A stretch of 64,000 bases of DNA from Bromus sterilis (Eukaryota; Streptophyta; Magnoliopsida; Poales; Poaceae), in the NCBI GenBank assembly GCA_950022295.1, contig OX465596.1, positions 120,632,501 to 120,696,500 on the forward strand. Direction: 5' to 3'. Shown here in pieces: positions 10,896-23,392 of the stretch (position 1 is its first letter; the number at the start of each line of letters is the position of its first letter). The notes under the pieces are model-generated. The model had not been told where the DNA came from, did no database searches, and saw nothing but the letters and a program-made list of their open reading frames with translations. Made by a program: the position numbers and the translations under genes.

Positions 10896-12511
10896 TGATA
10901 CAGTGTGTCGACTCTCCTCGTTGGTTACCCCAAGTGGAAGGTGAGATGCAGTGTAGCAGCAAGTTTCCCTTAGCAAAGATGCTAAGGTTGAGTATCGAAC
11001 CAGTAGGACTCCAAGAGATAAAAGTAGGTGTCACGACGCTTGACGTGGACCTGCACACAGATACAAATAACTTTGCTCCCAACGAGTACAGAGGAGTTGT
11101 CAATTCCTCCGAGCTTGCTGTTTACAAAGGATCAACGCAGGAGATAAAAGTGGAACTGAAAGTAAAGACTGAAAGTAAACTAAGGGTGTAAACAATGATG
11201 TGAAGATGGACCGGGGTCCCATGATTTTCACTAGTGATGTATCTCTCCCAAAAGACGCTAAAAGTGCTAGCGAGGTAGACAAATCACAGCTGGGAACTTG
11301 ACAGAATTATAAAGGCACCGCAATGTTAACTATGCTGCAAAGAAAGGAAGGTCTCAAAAGCAATGGGCAGTACGCCAAGGTAAGTAGACCGAAATCCAAC
11401 TGCATCTACTACGAATCATCCACCTTGAGATATCTATCCAGAACATCTCGCTGGTATTAAGTTGCGAATCCCACCCAAAGTGTAAACTCAAAGCAACAGA
11501 CAACTGCATTAAAAGAACTTTGTGTAACGTAAACAATCCTTGCACCCGTGGGTACAAGCACCGTTGTTTTATCCCTGGTGGCAACATCACATCCCCTAGT
11601 CTCATGTTTCTGTCACTCAAGCTAGACATCAAGGGGCTGAACCCACAATCAAGCATAACGCTCCCTCTTGGAGTTGCAAGCAAACTACTTGGCCAAAGCA
11701 AAATACCGCAACGGAGAACATGCAAGAATTTACTCAAGAACAAAATATAAAAGAGAAGAACCAAATATATTACTCATCACAATCTAAACATAGTCTCATA
11801 ATCCATCAGATCCCAGCAAACAAAGCATAGCAACAGCAGAAATTAGAAAAGTGCCTCAATCATGTGAGGCAGCTCACGAGGTCTCGAAAGTGGAAGCACT
11901 AAGAGGGGAGAGGTACATCACATAGCTACTGGTCACGAACCCATGGTCCAAGGGGGACTACTCACGGCACATCCGGGAGGCGTCCATGGCTATGGATCGT
12001 CTCCCGGAGGGGGTTCCTCCTCCCGGCAGGGTGCCGGGGCAGCTTCTCCAGGCAGCCCCGATCTTGAAACGGCGGCGGCGGTACAGAGGCGAGTTCGCGG
12101 AAAAGAGATCGATACTAGGGGTTTCCACCCTGAGGGATAAATATAGGCGGAGGGGGTGTCGTGGGGACCCACCAGGCAGCCAGGAGGCCTCCTGGCGGGG
12201 CCTAGGGTGGGGCCGCGCCAGGGACCCTCCTGGTTTCTTGGTGGTGGCCCCCCTCCACTACCTTGGTGATTCCGGAAGCTTCCGAGTCGCTGATTTTTAT
12301 CGGATTTTTCCGGATTTTGGAGCACTTTTAATGGCCGGAAAACCTGAAATACAAGAACAGCCGAAAACAGCAACTGGCAGCTTGGTGCACTGGGTTAATA
12401 GATTAGTCCAAATATGCTCAAAAGTGTATGAAAGTTCAATCAAAACATGGAAAAGTCACACAAATCATGCATGGAGCAAGCAGAAATTATAGATACGTTT
12501 GGGACGTATCA
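10896..12511 (-). repeat. E2 3' LTR (1616 bp)
   Basis: Reads TGATACAG...GACGTATCA on the plus strand and matches 24378-25993 nearly throughout. It includes the palindrome CGGAAGCTTCCG near 12270. Confidence 0.94.
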
Positions 12512-12751
12512 ACATCCCCAAGCTTAATTCCTCATCGTCCTCGAGTAGGTAAATGATAACAAGCATAATTTTTGTGGTGACATGCCACACAACCATATCA
12601 GGACTTTTAAGTAAAGCAATTAAAGCATGCAATTCAATTCAAGTCTTAACAAGCAAGTGTCTATATTAGCATTGACACAAGCAACAGAAGAACAAAAGGT
12701 GCAAGAGCTCTCGCTGTCCGTGACTCGAATGTCTCCAGATGGTGTTTGCGT
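12512..12751 (-). other. E2 3' non-coding end with PPT and hairpin
   Basis: On the minus strand the LTR is preceded by AAGCTTGGGGATGT, a PPT-like run (12512-12526). Before it lies the stem-loop region CCTACTCGAGGACGATGAGG (12529-12548), a degenerate version of the perfect hairpin in E3. Confidence 0.75.
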
Positions 12752-12756
12752 GCAAG
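12752..12756. repeat. Target-site duplication of E3, left (gcaag)
   Basis: The right partner is acaag (20758-20762), one mismatch. Confidence 0.8.
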
Positions 12757-14127
12757 TGATACGTCCAAAACGTATCTATAATTTCTGCTTGCTCCATGCA
12801 TGTTTTGTGTGATATTGCTATGTTCTAGATACACTTTCATACACTTTTGATCATATTTGCACTAACCTATTAACTCAGTGCACCCCAGTGCCAGTTCCTG
12901 TTTTCTGCTGTTTTTCTATTTCAGTTTTCCCCCATATAAAAAGTGCCAGAAAAATTCGGGAAAATTTAGATAAAAAATCAGCGTGGAGGAAGCTTCGCGA
13001 AGAGCCTGGGAGGGGCCAGAGGGGACCCGGGGGGCCCAGGCGGCCACCCGGCGCGGCCCCACCCCTGGCCGCGCCAGGGGGGCGCCTGGGGCCCCTGGTC
13101 CACCTCTGGCTGCACCCCTTCGCCTATTTATTCTCCGTCACGGGAAAACTCGCCTCTGTTCCTCCGCCGCCGCGCTTCCGAAGATCAGGAGCACCAGAAG
13201 ACCTCTTCCTGGCACCCTGCCGGAGGGAGGATTGACCTCCGGGAGTCTCCTCCCACCATGGATGCTCCCCGGATGTCTCGTGAGTAGTTTTCGTTGGAAC
13301 ATGGGTCCGTGATCAGTAGCTATGTGATGTTCTCCTCCCCTCTTTGATCTTCATTGTTTAGACCTCGTGAGCTGCACTACATGATCGAGGCACCTTTGTA
13401 ATATTTCTGCTATTGCTATGTTGAGTTTGATAGGATCTGATGGATTATGAGATTATGTTCAGATTGTGATAGAGTAATATATTTGTTTTTTTTCTCTTAT
13501 ATTTTTGTTCCTAAGTAATTCTTGCATGTTCTCCGTTGCTGTTTATTGCTTTGGCCAAGTAGTAGGTAGTGACTTCAAGAGGGAACGTTGTGCTAGATTG
13601 TGGGTTCATGCCCCCCGATGACACGCTTGACTGACAGAAACATGAGTCTAGGGGATGTGCGGTTGCCACAAGGGGGAAAAAAACAGTGCTTGTGACCGCG
13701 GTCACAAGGATTGTTTACTTTACGTAGAGTTCTTTTTAATGCAGTTGTCTGTTACACCTCGCATAGCAATTTTATCGTCTTTTGGGAGAGAGACATCACT
13801 AGCGAACATCACGTATCCCGGTCCATATCCTCATTATTGTTTCCACGCTATATTTACTTTGCTGCTTTTACTTGCTATCATTATCCCTTGCATTTTATCC
13901 TTGTGAACAACAAGACCAGAGAGATTGAAAACCTCTCTGACTTCGTTGGGAACAAAGTTATCTGTGTCTGTGGGCAGGTCCGCGTCAGTTGCGCCGCTGA
14001 CACCTACTTATAATCTCTGGAGTCCTGCTGGAGACAAACCTTGGTATCTTCACCGAGGGAAAACTGCAGCTGCACTACATCTCAACCTTCCACTTGGGGT
14101 AACCAACGAAGGGGGCGAGAAGCCATC
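12757..14127 (+). repeat. E3 5' LTR (1371 bp, internally deleted)
   Basis: TGATACGTCC...AGCCATCA. It is about 250 bp shorter than the 3' LTR; the largest gap is at about 13752, where roughly 235 bp equivalent to about 20163-20395 is missing. Contains the inverted repeat GGCGCGGCC / GGCCGCGCC (13050-13075). Confidence 0.92.
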
Positions 14128-14139
14128 AAGCAAAGTTTT

Positions 14140-14157
14140 CTGGCGCCGTTGCCGGGG
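14140..14157 (+). other. E3 primer binding site, tRNA-Asp
   Basis: TGGCGCCGTTGCCGGGGA, 12 nt after the LTR. This is the primer site typical of Athila elements. Confidence 0.92.
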
Positions 14158-14292
14158 ACTCCAAGTGCTAAGATAGCGGAGTTGCACACTACCCTTTACC
14201 TTTGTTTTTTAGTCTTGTTAGTTTATCTTTCAGTTTTTATCTTTGTGTCTTTTATCAAAACTACAAAAAAATCTGCCACACTTGCTGCTACT

Positions 14293-16295
14293 ATGGGTTC
14301 CACTGAAAACACCAAGTTGTGTGACTTCACTAGTCACAACAACCAAGAATTTATCTGCACTCTTATTGCCACACCTGCCACTTCAGCTACCTCTTAAGAA
14401 ATTAAACCTGCTTTGCTAAACCTTGTTATGAGAGATCAATTCTCTGGTGCTGGAGATGATGCTGCTTTACACTTGAATAATTTTGTTGAATTATGTGATA
14501 TGCAAAAGTATAAAGAAGTAGAAGGTGATGTTGTTAAGCTCAAGCTCTTTCCTTTCTCTTTAAGGGGAGACGCTAAAATCTGGTGTCAATCTTTGCCTAG
14601 GAATAGCATAGATTCTTGGGATAAGTGCAAAGATGCTTTTATAGGGAAGTACTGCCCACCTGCTAAAATTATCCAATTGAGGAGTAACATTATGAATTTT
14701 AAGCAATTGGATAATGAACACGTTGCCCAAGCTTGGGAACGAATGAAATCTCTTGTTAAGAAATGCCCTACACATGGTTTGACTACTTGGATGGTTATCC
14801 AGACTTTTATGCAGGCTTGAACTTTACCTCGCGGAACCTGTTAGATTCGGCCGCGGGAGGAACCTTTATGTCAACTACACTTGGTGCTGCCACGAAGCTT
14901 CTCGATGAAATGATGACCAATTATTCCCAATGGCACACCGAACGCGCTCCAACAGGTAGGAAGGTAAATTCTATCGAGGAAATTACCTCCCTTTATGAAA
15001 AAGTTGACTTAATTATGTCTCTACTTACCAAGCAACCCTCTGTTGATCCTCATGATGTTCCTTTAAATTCTTTGGTTGCCCAAAAACAAGTAGATGTGAA
15101 CTTTATTGCTAGAAACAACTTCAACTGCAATGCTTATAGGGGAAATTTTGCTAGTAATCCTAGACCGTTTCCATCCAACTATGGGAACAACAATACCTAC
15201 CCTAGCAACAAGAACCCCTCCTATGAATTAGAAAGCATGCTTAGAGACTTTATCACTACCCAAAAAGCCTTCAACAAAAATGTAGAAGAGAAATTAGCTA
15301 AAATGGATAATCTCTCTTTGAAGGTAGAAAGATTAGCCCTTGATATTGAGATGCTTAAAATTAGAACCTCTCCCCTTGAGGAGAATAAGGCCACTCCTAT
15401 TAATGCTATCCAGTTACAAATCAATGAAAATATTAGGATGATGGCTAAACTTAAAGAAAGATGGGCTAGAGAAAAAGAGGAAGAGGATAGAATTAAGAGC
15501 CTTCCTACACACCACACAGTTGCCACTATCCAAATTGTTGAGGACACCCAAACTATTAGCACCCAATGCACTCCTAGTCCCGTTGGACCTATTAATGGTG
15601 ATGCTAATACCTCAACCATAGAAAAAGAAACTCCTATGAACATAGATGGTTTCAAACAAGTGAGACTAGATGACACTACTACCACCTTTGATAGTAGTGA
15701 TATTGATTTTGATAGTTGTACCCTCCCAGAAGTTATTAGCTTGCTACACAAAATGTCTAGAGACCCCCAGACTAGCACACTTAATCTTGCCTTCACGGAG
15801 CATATCACAAATTCTCTCATCAAAGCTAGGGAGGAGAAGCTTAGAGTAGAAGCCTCCATACCTAGGAAGCTAGATGATGGTTGGGACCCTATGATCAAAA
15901 TTAAATTGAATAACTTCTCTTGCTATGCTTTATGTGATGTTGGAGTTAGTACCTCCGTTATGCCCAAAAGAATATTTGATATGTTTGAATTGAAGCCTTT
16001 TGAGCCTTGTTCTTTTGGTGTTCGTCTTGTTGATTCTTCCGTAAAGAAACCTTTAGGGAAGATCGACGATGTTCTTATCATTGTCAATGACAACTATGTT
16101 CCCATCGATTTTATTGTTGTGGATATAGAGTGTGAACCTTTATGCCCAATTATTTTGGGACGTCCTTTTCTTCGCACCGTTGGTGCGGTTATTGACATGA
16201 AAGAGGGGATGGAACACTTCCCTAGAAAGAAAATCAAGTTACCTTTTGAGTCCGTTACACGGGCTAGTTATTCTCTTTCTCTTGATAAAACTTGA
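14293..16295 (+). pseudogene. gag: E3 gag-protease (one stop, one frameshift)
   Basis: The ATG at 14293 follows the primer site by about 135 nt. The frame meets TAA at 14395-14397 and continues to about 14800, where a frameshift moves it into the frame ending at 16295. The capsid part shows L-F-P-F-S-L-R-G-D-A-K-I-W and F-I-G-K-Y-C-P-P-A-K, both typical of Athila gag. The middle is charged and partly coiled coil (about 15240-15480). The C-terminal part is a retroviral-type aspartic protease: A-L-C-D-V-G-V-S (catalytic Asp kept, Ala of the usual D-x-G-A replaced by Val) and P-I-I-L-G-R-P-F-L-R-T. The stop follows the protease directly. I see no zinc knuckle. Confidence 0.88.
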
Positions 16296-16934
16296 TTCTT
16301 CTTTTTGCATTATGCCTAGCTAATGGCTTTATAGAAGAGCTTTCGGGAGGCAGCCCGCAACAAATTTAGGTGTTTCCTTTTGCTTTTGTTGTGTCTTGAT
16401 GATTGTTACTTCTGTAGCAACATCATTGTATCTTTATTTTTTAGCTTTGTGCCAAGTTATAGCCTCTTACGGCAAGGGAAGTAAAAGTTGTGACATGATG
16501 TCCAGAAAACAGATTATGTCCTCGTGACCAGAAATATTCCAGAAAAATCCCAGTTCATCTTTTTGAGCTGAAATTTTACACAGTATGCTCTATACAATTA
16601 CGAAACTTCCGTATGTTCTGAGTTTTTTGATTTGAGTTGCAGAAGTGCCCCTAAAATATTCTTTACTATCTGCTGTTCTGTTTTTCACAGATTCTGCCAC
16701 GTTTTGTCTCTCCTTACTTTTGCAAACCTTAAGCTTTCTTTTTCTTTGAAAAAACTTTTTGGCACTCTTGAGAAACAGTAGCTCTTCAAGATTATCTTTA
16801 TATCCAGTGGAGAAAAAATATTTATTAAGGGTACTAACCTCTCTAATCAGCTTATGATGAGTTATGTATGAAGGGAGTTTTCAAGTGTGCGATGGAAGAT
16901 GATGAAAGAAGATCCAGAAGTGTCAAGGGCTCAA

Positions 16935-17017
16935 TCTTGGGGATGCCCCCATGCATCCCTAATAAATATTCAAGGAGACTCAAGCGTCTAAGCTTGGGGA
17001 TGCCCCCGTGCATCCCT
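16935..17017 (+). repeat. Two PPT-like hairpins in E3
   Basis: Two copies about 55 bp apart of CTTGGGGATGCCCCC(A/G)TGCATCCC. Each can fold with stem GGGATGC/GCATCCC. The first half equals the AAGCTTGGGGATG just before the 3' LTR. Confidence 0.75.
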
Positions 17018-19099
17018 TTCTCCATCAACAATCATCAGTTCGTCCTTCGTCTCACTATATTTTTATCACTTCATGCGTTATGTGCTATGCTTGGAGCGTC
17101 TCTCTCTTAGGTTTTGTTTTTAGTTTTCTTTAGCTTTGCTTGCTGTTCATAACAAGTTAGATCCTTTCTTACTTTGCGTGGGAGAGAAACACACTCCACT
17201 TTCAAAATTTAGAACACATCATAGGATTCTTCATGCCTATCTTTCTTCTGTTGTGTGTTCTTTATCTTTTCTTAGCTACTGCCTTGTTTAGTTTTAGTTT
17301 TAGTTTGTCTTTAGCAAGAGCCTTGGCTTTTGTTTAGTTTGTTGCTGCAAGTCTTTTTTTTGTTTTCATGTTTATCTTGTTAAGAGAGTTGGTTGTTGCA
17401 CTGGGTTGTGTCTTGTCTTGAAAGTAGGTAATTGAGGTTGCTATTTAATTTTAGTAGTAGCTTGCAATAGTTTTGAGGTATTGATGTGAGTAATGTTTGA
17501 ACTTTTGGTGTCAAGAGCTCTAGCCTATTAGTGATAGGTGTCGTATTTTGGGAAATCCGTGTGTATTTTCAAAACCTACAAAACTAGTTGAGAACTCTAG
17601 CTACTAGATGGATCACTACTCTTCTGAGGGGTCGAATATCAGAGAACACTCATGTACCATGAGTCGAGGATGCGCAAGGATAACCAAACCCCCATACACT
17701 CCTCCTCGGGGTACTTGTCTCTTTGTGAACCTCCTTATTAGATTGATAGTTACCGATAATAAGTGCATGAGTTCTTCGGACTAATGTAAGTATTGAAAGT
17801 TGACACTTCCACCTTCCCATATTTTGCTAGCCTCTTCCGTGCTGTGCATTGCCTTCTTCTCACTCCGAGAGTTGGTGTCCACCTTCGCCGGTACATCCAA
17901 ACCCTTGGCATGATACGCTCTGTCATCATAAGCCTCCTTATATCTTTCCTCAAAACAGACACTATACCTACCTATCAAGGCATTTCCATAGCCTTTCTGA
18001 GTTACATTGCCATGCAACTTCCACCTCTTCATGACTTGATCTTCATGTCGTACATGTTCCTGCTACACTGGCAGCGACATACATTGCATACATCATGTAG
18101 TTACATCTTCTTTATGATTTTGAGTACCTTGTAAAGTGTGAAAGATTTCCTTTACCTTCTTGTAAAATAGAGTGTTGCCCTTAAGTGAGGAAAAGATCCC
18201 AAAGTGGACACAATAAAAGATCCCAAAGAGGTCAAATGAGAGTTAAATAGAAAGAGCCATTGAGACCACCAAAAAAATACAAAAAAATAGAAAAAAGATA
18301 AAAATAAATAAAAAGAGAGAAAGGGGCAACACTACTATCTTTTGAGAGATCAGCACTAGTACTCGCTTTATATCCTTGTACTCCATAGAGATGATTGTTA
18401 TGCATATAGCTATGTGGGGACCTTCACACTATAGAACTTGGCTTGCATATTCCAAGGATGAGCCTCCTCAAACGAGCTCTAGGTCTTCATGAGCGAGCAA
18501 GTTAGATGCACCCCCACACTAGTTCCATTTGAGAGCTTCTTAGCTCGTATGTGTATCCGTTGCATGGCAATCCCTACTCCTCACATCATATCTATCATTT
18601 GGCATCTCTTGCCTATGATTGTCCTCATTGATGTGAGCCTTTCTCTTCCTTTTTGTCTTCCTCCTCCACCTTATTTCTCTCTTTTCCATCCTAAGTGTCA
18701 ACTCTCGTGCTTACGCTCATCCATTGCATGAGTGCTCGAAATATCGAAAAGGAGTGGATCAAATTGACTTGTACCTAGCTAGTGGTCTGGGGACGAGTCA
18801 AGATAAGATTCCAAAGAAGACCAAATGTGAAACTTTAGTAGATTGAGTTCTCAACACAAAAATACTTTTTTCTCGTATTCCCTATCCCCCTTCTTGCACG
18901 CAAACACCATTTGGAGACATTCGAGTCACGGACAGCGAGAGCTCTTGCACCTACTGTTCTTTTGTTACTTATTTCAATGCTAACATAGACTCTTGCATGT
19001 TATGACTTTAATTGAATCTCTAACCTTGATTGCTTTACTTTTCAAAGTTCTTTTATGGTTGCTAGCATGTCACCACAGAAATTATGCTGTTATCATTTA

Positions 19100-19137
19100 C
19101 CTACTCGAGGACGAGTAGGAATTAAGCTTGGGGATGT
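19100..19137 (+). promoter_or_regulatory. E3 stem-loop and polypurine tract
   Basis: A perfect stem-loop CCTACTCG-AGGA-CGAGTAGG (19100-19119) is followed by AAGCTTGGGGATG (19124-19136) directly at the 3' LTR. Confidence 0.8.
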
Positions 19138-20757
19138 GGATACGTCCAAAACGTATCTATAATTTCTGCTTGCTCCATGCATGTTTTGTGTGATATTGCT
19201 ATGTTCTAGATACACTTTCATACACTTTTGATCATATTTGGACTAACCTATTAACTCAGTGCACCCCAATGCCAGTTCCTGTTTTCTGCTGTGTTTCTAT
19301 TTCAGTTTTCCCCCATATAAAAAGTGCCAAAAAAATTCGGGAAAATTCAGATAAAAAATCAGCGTGGAGGAAGCTTCGCGAAGAGCCCGGGAGGGGCCAG
19401 AGGGGAGCCAAGGGGGCCCAGGCGGCCACCCGGCGCGGCCCCACCCCTGGACGCGCTAGGGGGGGCGCCTGGGGCCCCTGGTCCACCTCTGGCTGCCCCC
19501 CTTCGCCTATTTATTCTCCGTCACGGGAAAACTCCAGAAGAGGAACCCTATTCTGCGAACTCGCCTCTGTTCCGCCGCCGCCACGCTTCCGAAGATCGGG
19601 AGCACCAGAAGACCTCTTCCCGGCACCCTGCCGAAGGGAGGATTGACCTACGAGAGTCTCCTCTCCTCCATGGATGCTCCCCGGATGTCTTGTGAGTAGT
19701 TTTCCTTGGACCATGGGTCCGTGATCAGTAGCTATGTGATGTTCTCCTCCCCTCTTTGATCTTCATTGTTTAGACCTCGTGAGCTGCACTACATGATCGA
19801 GGCACCTTTGTAATATTTCTGCTATTGCTATGTTGAGTTTGATAGGATCTGATGGATTATGAGATTATATTCAGATTGTGATAGAGTAATATATTTGGTT
19901 TTTTTCTCTTATATTTTTGTTCCTAAGCAATTCTTGCATGTTCTCCATTGCTGTTTATTGCTTTGGCCAAGTAGTAGGTAGTGACTTCAAGAGGGAACGT
20001 TGTGCTAGATTGTGGGTTCATGCCCCCCGATGACACGCTTGAGTGACAGAAACATGAGTCTAGGGGATGTGCTGTTGACACAAAGGGGAAAACAACGGTG
20101 CTTGTCACCGCGGTCACAAGGATTGTTTACTTTACGCAGAGTTCTTTTTAATGCAGTTGTCTGTTGCTTTGGGTTTACACTTTGGGTGGGGCTCGCAACT
20201 TAATACCAGCGAGATGTTCTGGATAGATATCTCAAGGTGGATGATTAGTAGTAGATGCAGATGGATTTTGGTCTACTTATCTTGGCGTACTGCCTGTGCT
20301 TTTGAACCTCGTCCTTTCTTTTGTAGCATAGTTAGCATTGCGGTGCGTTCATAATCCGGCCGATTGCCTTTCTGTAATTTGTTTACCTCGCATAGAAATT
20401 TTATCGTCTTTTGGGAGAGAGACATCACTAGCGAACATCACGTATCCCGGTCCATATCCTCATTATTGTTTCCACGCTATATTTACTTTACTGCTTTTAC
20501 TTGCTATCATTATCCCTTGCATTTTATCCTTGTGAACAACAAGACCGGAGAGATTGACAACCTCTCTGACTTCGTTGGGAACAAAGTTATCTGTGTCTGT
20601 GTGCAGGTCTGCGTCAGTTGCGCCGCTGACACCTACTTATCATCTCTGGAGTCCTGGTGGGGACAAACCTTGGTATCTTCACCGAGGGAAAACTGCTGCT
20701 GCACTACATCTGAACCTTCCACTTGGGGTAACCAACGAAGGGGGCGAGAAGCCATCA
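19138..20757 (+). repeat. E3 3' LTR (1620 bp)
   Basis: Starts GGATACGTCC; the first T of the canonical TG has mutated to G. It ends ...AGCCATCA and closely matches the E3 5' LTR apart from indels. Confidence 0.92.
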
Positions 20758-20762
20758 ACAAG
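20758..20762. repeat. Target-site duplication of E3, right (acaag)
   Basis: Partner of 12752-12756. Confidence 0.8.
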
Positions 20763-23392
20763 CAGGGGACTGGGAAAAAAAAGAGAAAAGGTTGTTGAGA
20801 ACAACTATCTACTAAAGTTTCACACTTGGTCTCCTTTGGATTCTTATCTTGACTCGTCCCCAAAACACTAGCCAGGAACAAGTCAAGCTGATCCACTCCC
20901 TTTCGATATTTTGAGCACTCATGCAATGGATGAGCGTGAGCAAGAAAGTTGACACCTAAAAGGAGAAACAGAAAGAAGGTGGAGGAGGAAGACAAAAAGG
21001 TGTGAAACATTCACATCAATGAGGACAATCATAGGCGAGAGAAGGCCATATGATAGATATGATGTGAGGAGTAGGGATTGCCATGCAACGGATGCACATG
21101 TGAGCTAAAATCTCTCCAAGGGAACTAGTGGGGGTGCATCTAACTTGCTTGCTCAAGAAGACCTAGAGCTCGTTTGAGGAGGCTCATCATTGGAATATAC
21201 AAGCCAAGTTCTACAGTGTGAAGGTCCCCACATAGCTATATGCATGATGATGGTCTCTATGGAGTACAAGGGATAGAGGATGAAGTACTAGTGTGGATCT
21301 CTCAAAAGGAATAGTAGTGTGCCCCCTTCTCTCTTTTTATTTTTCTTTTTCGCTTTTTTCTATTTTTTTGTATTTTTTGGTGGCCTCAATGGCTCTTTAT
21401 ATTTAACTCTCATTTGTCCCCTTTGGGATCTTTTTCTCACTTTAGGGGCAACACTCTATATTTTACAAGAATATAGGAGATCTTTCACACTTTACAATGG
21501 TACTCACATAAAGAAGATATAACTATCATGATGCAAATGTATGCCTCTGCCAGGATAGCAGGATATGCAATGATACTAGCGTGTCATGTAGCAATGATTA
21601 GGGAAAGGCCCAACTAGCATGCGGCTCATCGATCAAGCAAGTAGCATGTATGACATGAAGATCAAGTCATGAGAAGGTGGATGTTGCATGGCAATGTATC
21701 TCAGAAAGGCTATGGAAATTCCTTGTAGGTAGGTATGGTGGCTGTTTTGAGGAAAGATATAAGGAGGCTTATGATGACAGAGCGTATCGTGCCAAGGGTT
21801 TGGATGCACCGGCGAAGTATGCGCCAACTCTCAAGGTGAGAAAGGGCAATGCACGGTACCGAAGAGGCTAGAAAAAGTATAGGTGGGTGGAAGTGTCAAC
21901 TTTCGAATACTCACATTAGTCCGAAGAACTCATGCACTTATTATTGGTAACTCTCAATCTAATCAGGAGGTTCACAAAGAGACAAGTGCCCCGAGGAGGA
22001 GTGTATGGGGGTTTGGTTATCCTTTCGCATCCTCGACTCATGGTACGTGAGTGTACTCTAATATTCGAACCCTCCAGAGGTTAGTGATCCATCTAGTAGC
22101 TAGAGTTCTCAACAGGGGTTTTTGGTTTTCGAAAAACACACGGATTGCCCAAAATACGACACCTATCACTAATAGGCTCGAGCTCTTGACACCAAAAGTT
22201 CAAACATTACTCTAGTCAATACCTCAAAACTATTGCAAGTTACTGCTACAAAGAGAATAGCAACTTTAACTACCTACTTCTAGTCAAGACACAAAACTCA
22301 GTGCAACAGGCAAACTCTCTAACAAGATAAAACATGCAACCTATAGAAAGTTCAACCTAAAACAAAAGCTCTAGAAAAACTAAAGCACTACAACTAAACA
22401 GAGCAGCAACTAAGAAAAGAAAAAGAACAACTCACAGCTAAAAGAATAAGCATGCAAATCATATGAGGAGTTCTAGTTCAAGCGGAGCGTGTATCTCTCC
22501 CACACAAAAGAGTAAGCTGGGGTATAACTTGTTACTACAGCAAACAAAGCAAAAAAAAAACCTAGAAAAGTAAAGAGCGAGACGCTCCAAGCATAGCACA
22601 CAACGCATGAAGTGATAAAAATATAGTGCAACGAGGGACGAACTGATAACTGTTGATGAAGAAGGGGATGCACGGGGGCATCCCCAAGCTTAGATGCTTG
22701 AGTCTCCTTGAATATTTATTGGGGGTGCACATGGGCATACCCAAGCTTGAGCGTTTGACACTCCAAGATCTTCTTTCATCATCTTCCATCGCGCACTTGA
22801 AAACTCCCTTCATACATAACTCATTGTAGACTGATTAGAGAGGTTACTGCCCTACTGAAATAATTTTTTTCTCTACTGGAAATAAAGATAATCTTGAAGG
22901 GCTACTATTTCTCAAGATTGCCAAAAAGTTTTTGCAAAGAAAAAGCAAGCTTAAGGTTTGCAAAACGAAGAAAAGGCAAAACATGACAGAATCTGTGAAA
23001 AACAGACCAGCAGGTAGTAAAGAATTTTTTAGGGATACTTCTGCAACTCAAATAAAAAAACTCAGAACATACGAAAGTTTTGTAATTGTATAGAGCACGC
23101 TGTGTAAAAAATTCAGCTCAAAAAGATGAACTGGGATTTTTCTCTGATTTTTCTAGTCACGAGGACAAAATCTGTTTTCTGGACAGCATGTAACAACTTT
23201 CACTTCCCTTGTCATATGAGGCTATAAATGGCACAAAGATTGAAAAGTAAAGATACAATGATGTTGCTACAGTAGTAACAATCATCAATACCACTAAGAA
23301 CAGAAGAAAAGCAAAAAAAAAACCTAAATTCGTTGCGGGCTGCCTCCCGGAAGCGCTTCTTTAGAGCCATTAGCTAGGCTTAAAGCAGAAGA
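20763..23392 (-). other. E2 long 3' non-coding region
   Basis: Minus-strand counterpart of the E3 and E1 non-coding regions. It contains the paired hairpins (22664-22748) and no supported coding frame. Short open frames here have counterparts at the same place in E1, E3 and E4 only because the DNA is shared. Confidence 0.78.
22664..22748 (-). repeat. Two PPT-like hairpins in E2
   Basis: Minus-strand copies of the AAGCTTGGGGATGCCCCCGTGCATCCC-type motif, about 60 bp apart. One is perfect in the stem, the other degraded. Confidence 0.7.

Larger units (their letters stand above)
16296..19137 (+). other. E3 long 3' non-coding region
   Basis: 2.8 kb without a credible frame, yet clearly shared with E1 (28486-31433), E2 (20758-23392 on the minus strand) and E4 (62032-64000 on the minus strand). 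It holds the paired PPT-like hairpins (16939-17017), poly-T/A tracts and the 3' PPT with its stem-loop. Where RT and integrase would normally sit there is no decayed coding sequence. Confidence 0.8.
12757..20757 (+). mobile_element. E3: Athila-like element with gag and protease only (8.0 kb)
   Basis: Innermost, so youngest, layer of the E1 block. It has a 5' LTR 12757-14127, a perfect tRNA-Asp primer site, a gag-protease frame, 2.8 kb of non-coding sequence and a 3' LTR 19138-20757. It lacks RT, RNase H and integrase entirely, with no decayed remnant visible, so it probably spread as a deletion derivative using enzymes from elsewhere. Confidence 0.92.

Noticed and set aside
10534..11191. Arg/Pro-rich frames in the LTRs of E1-E4
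   Set aside because: GC-rich LTR segment around the inverted repeat; frames on both strands and not conserved between copies.
14140..14157. tRNA-like sequences (also 7083, 24350, 27168, 50255, 50459)
   Set aside because: Only 12-18 nt complementary to tRNA 3' ends next to LTRs; primer sites, not tRNA genes.
15221..15898. 225-codon minus-strand frame
   Set aside because: Shadow of the E3 gag-protease frame; hydrophobic Leu/Ser composition typical of antisense reading.
17793..18134. Short frames in the E-type non-coding region repeated at 29969, 63090 and others as a conserved small protein
   Set aside because: The frames differ in start, length and stops between copies; similarity is that of the shared DNA.
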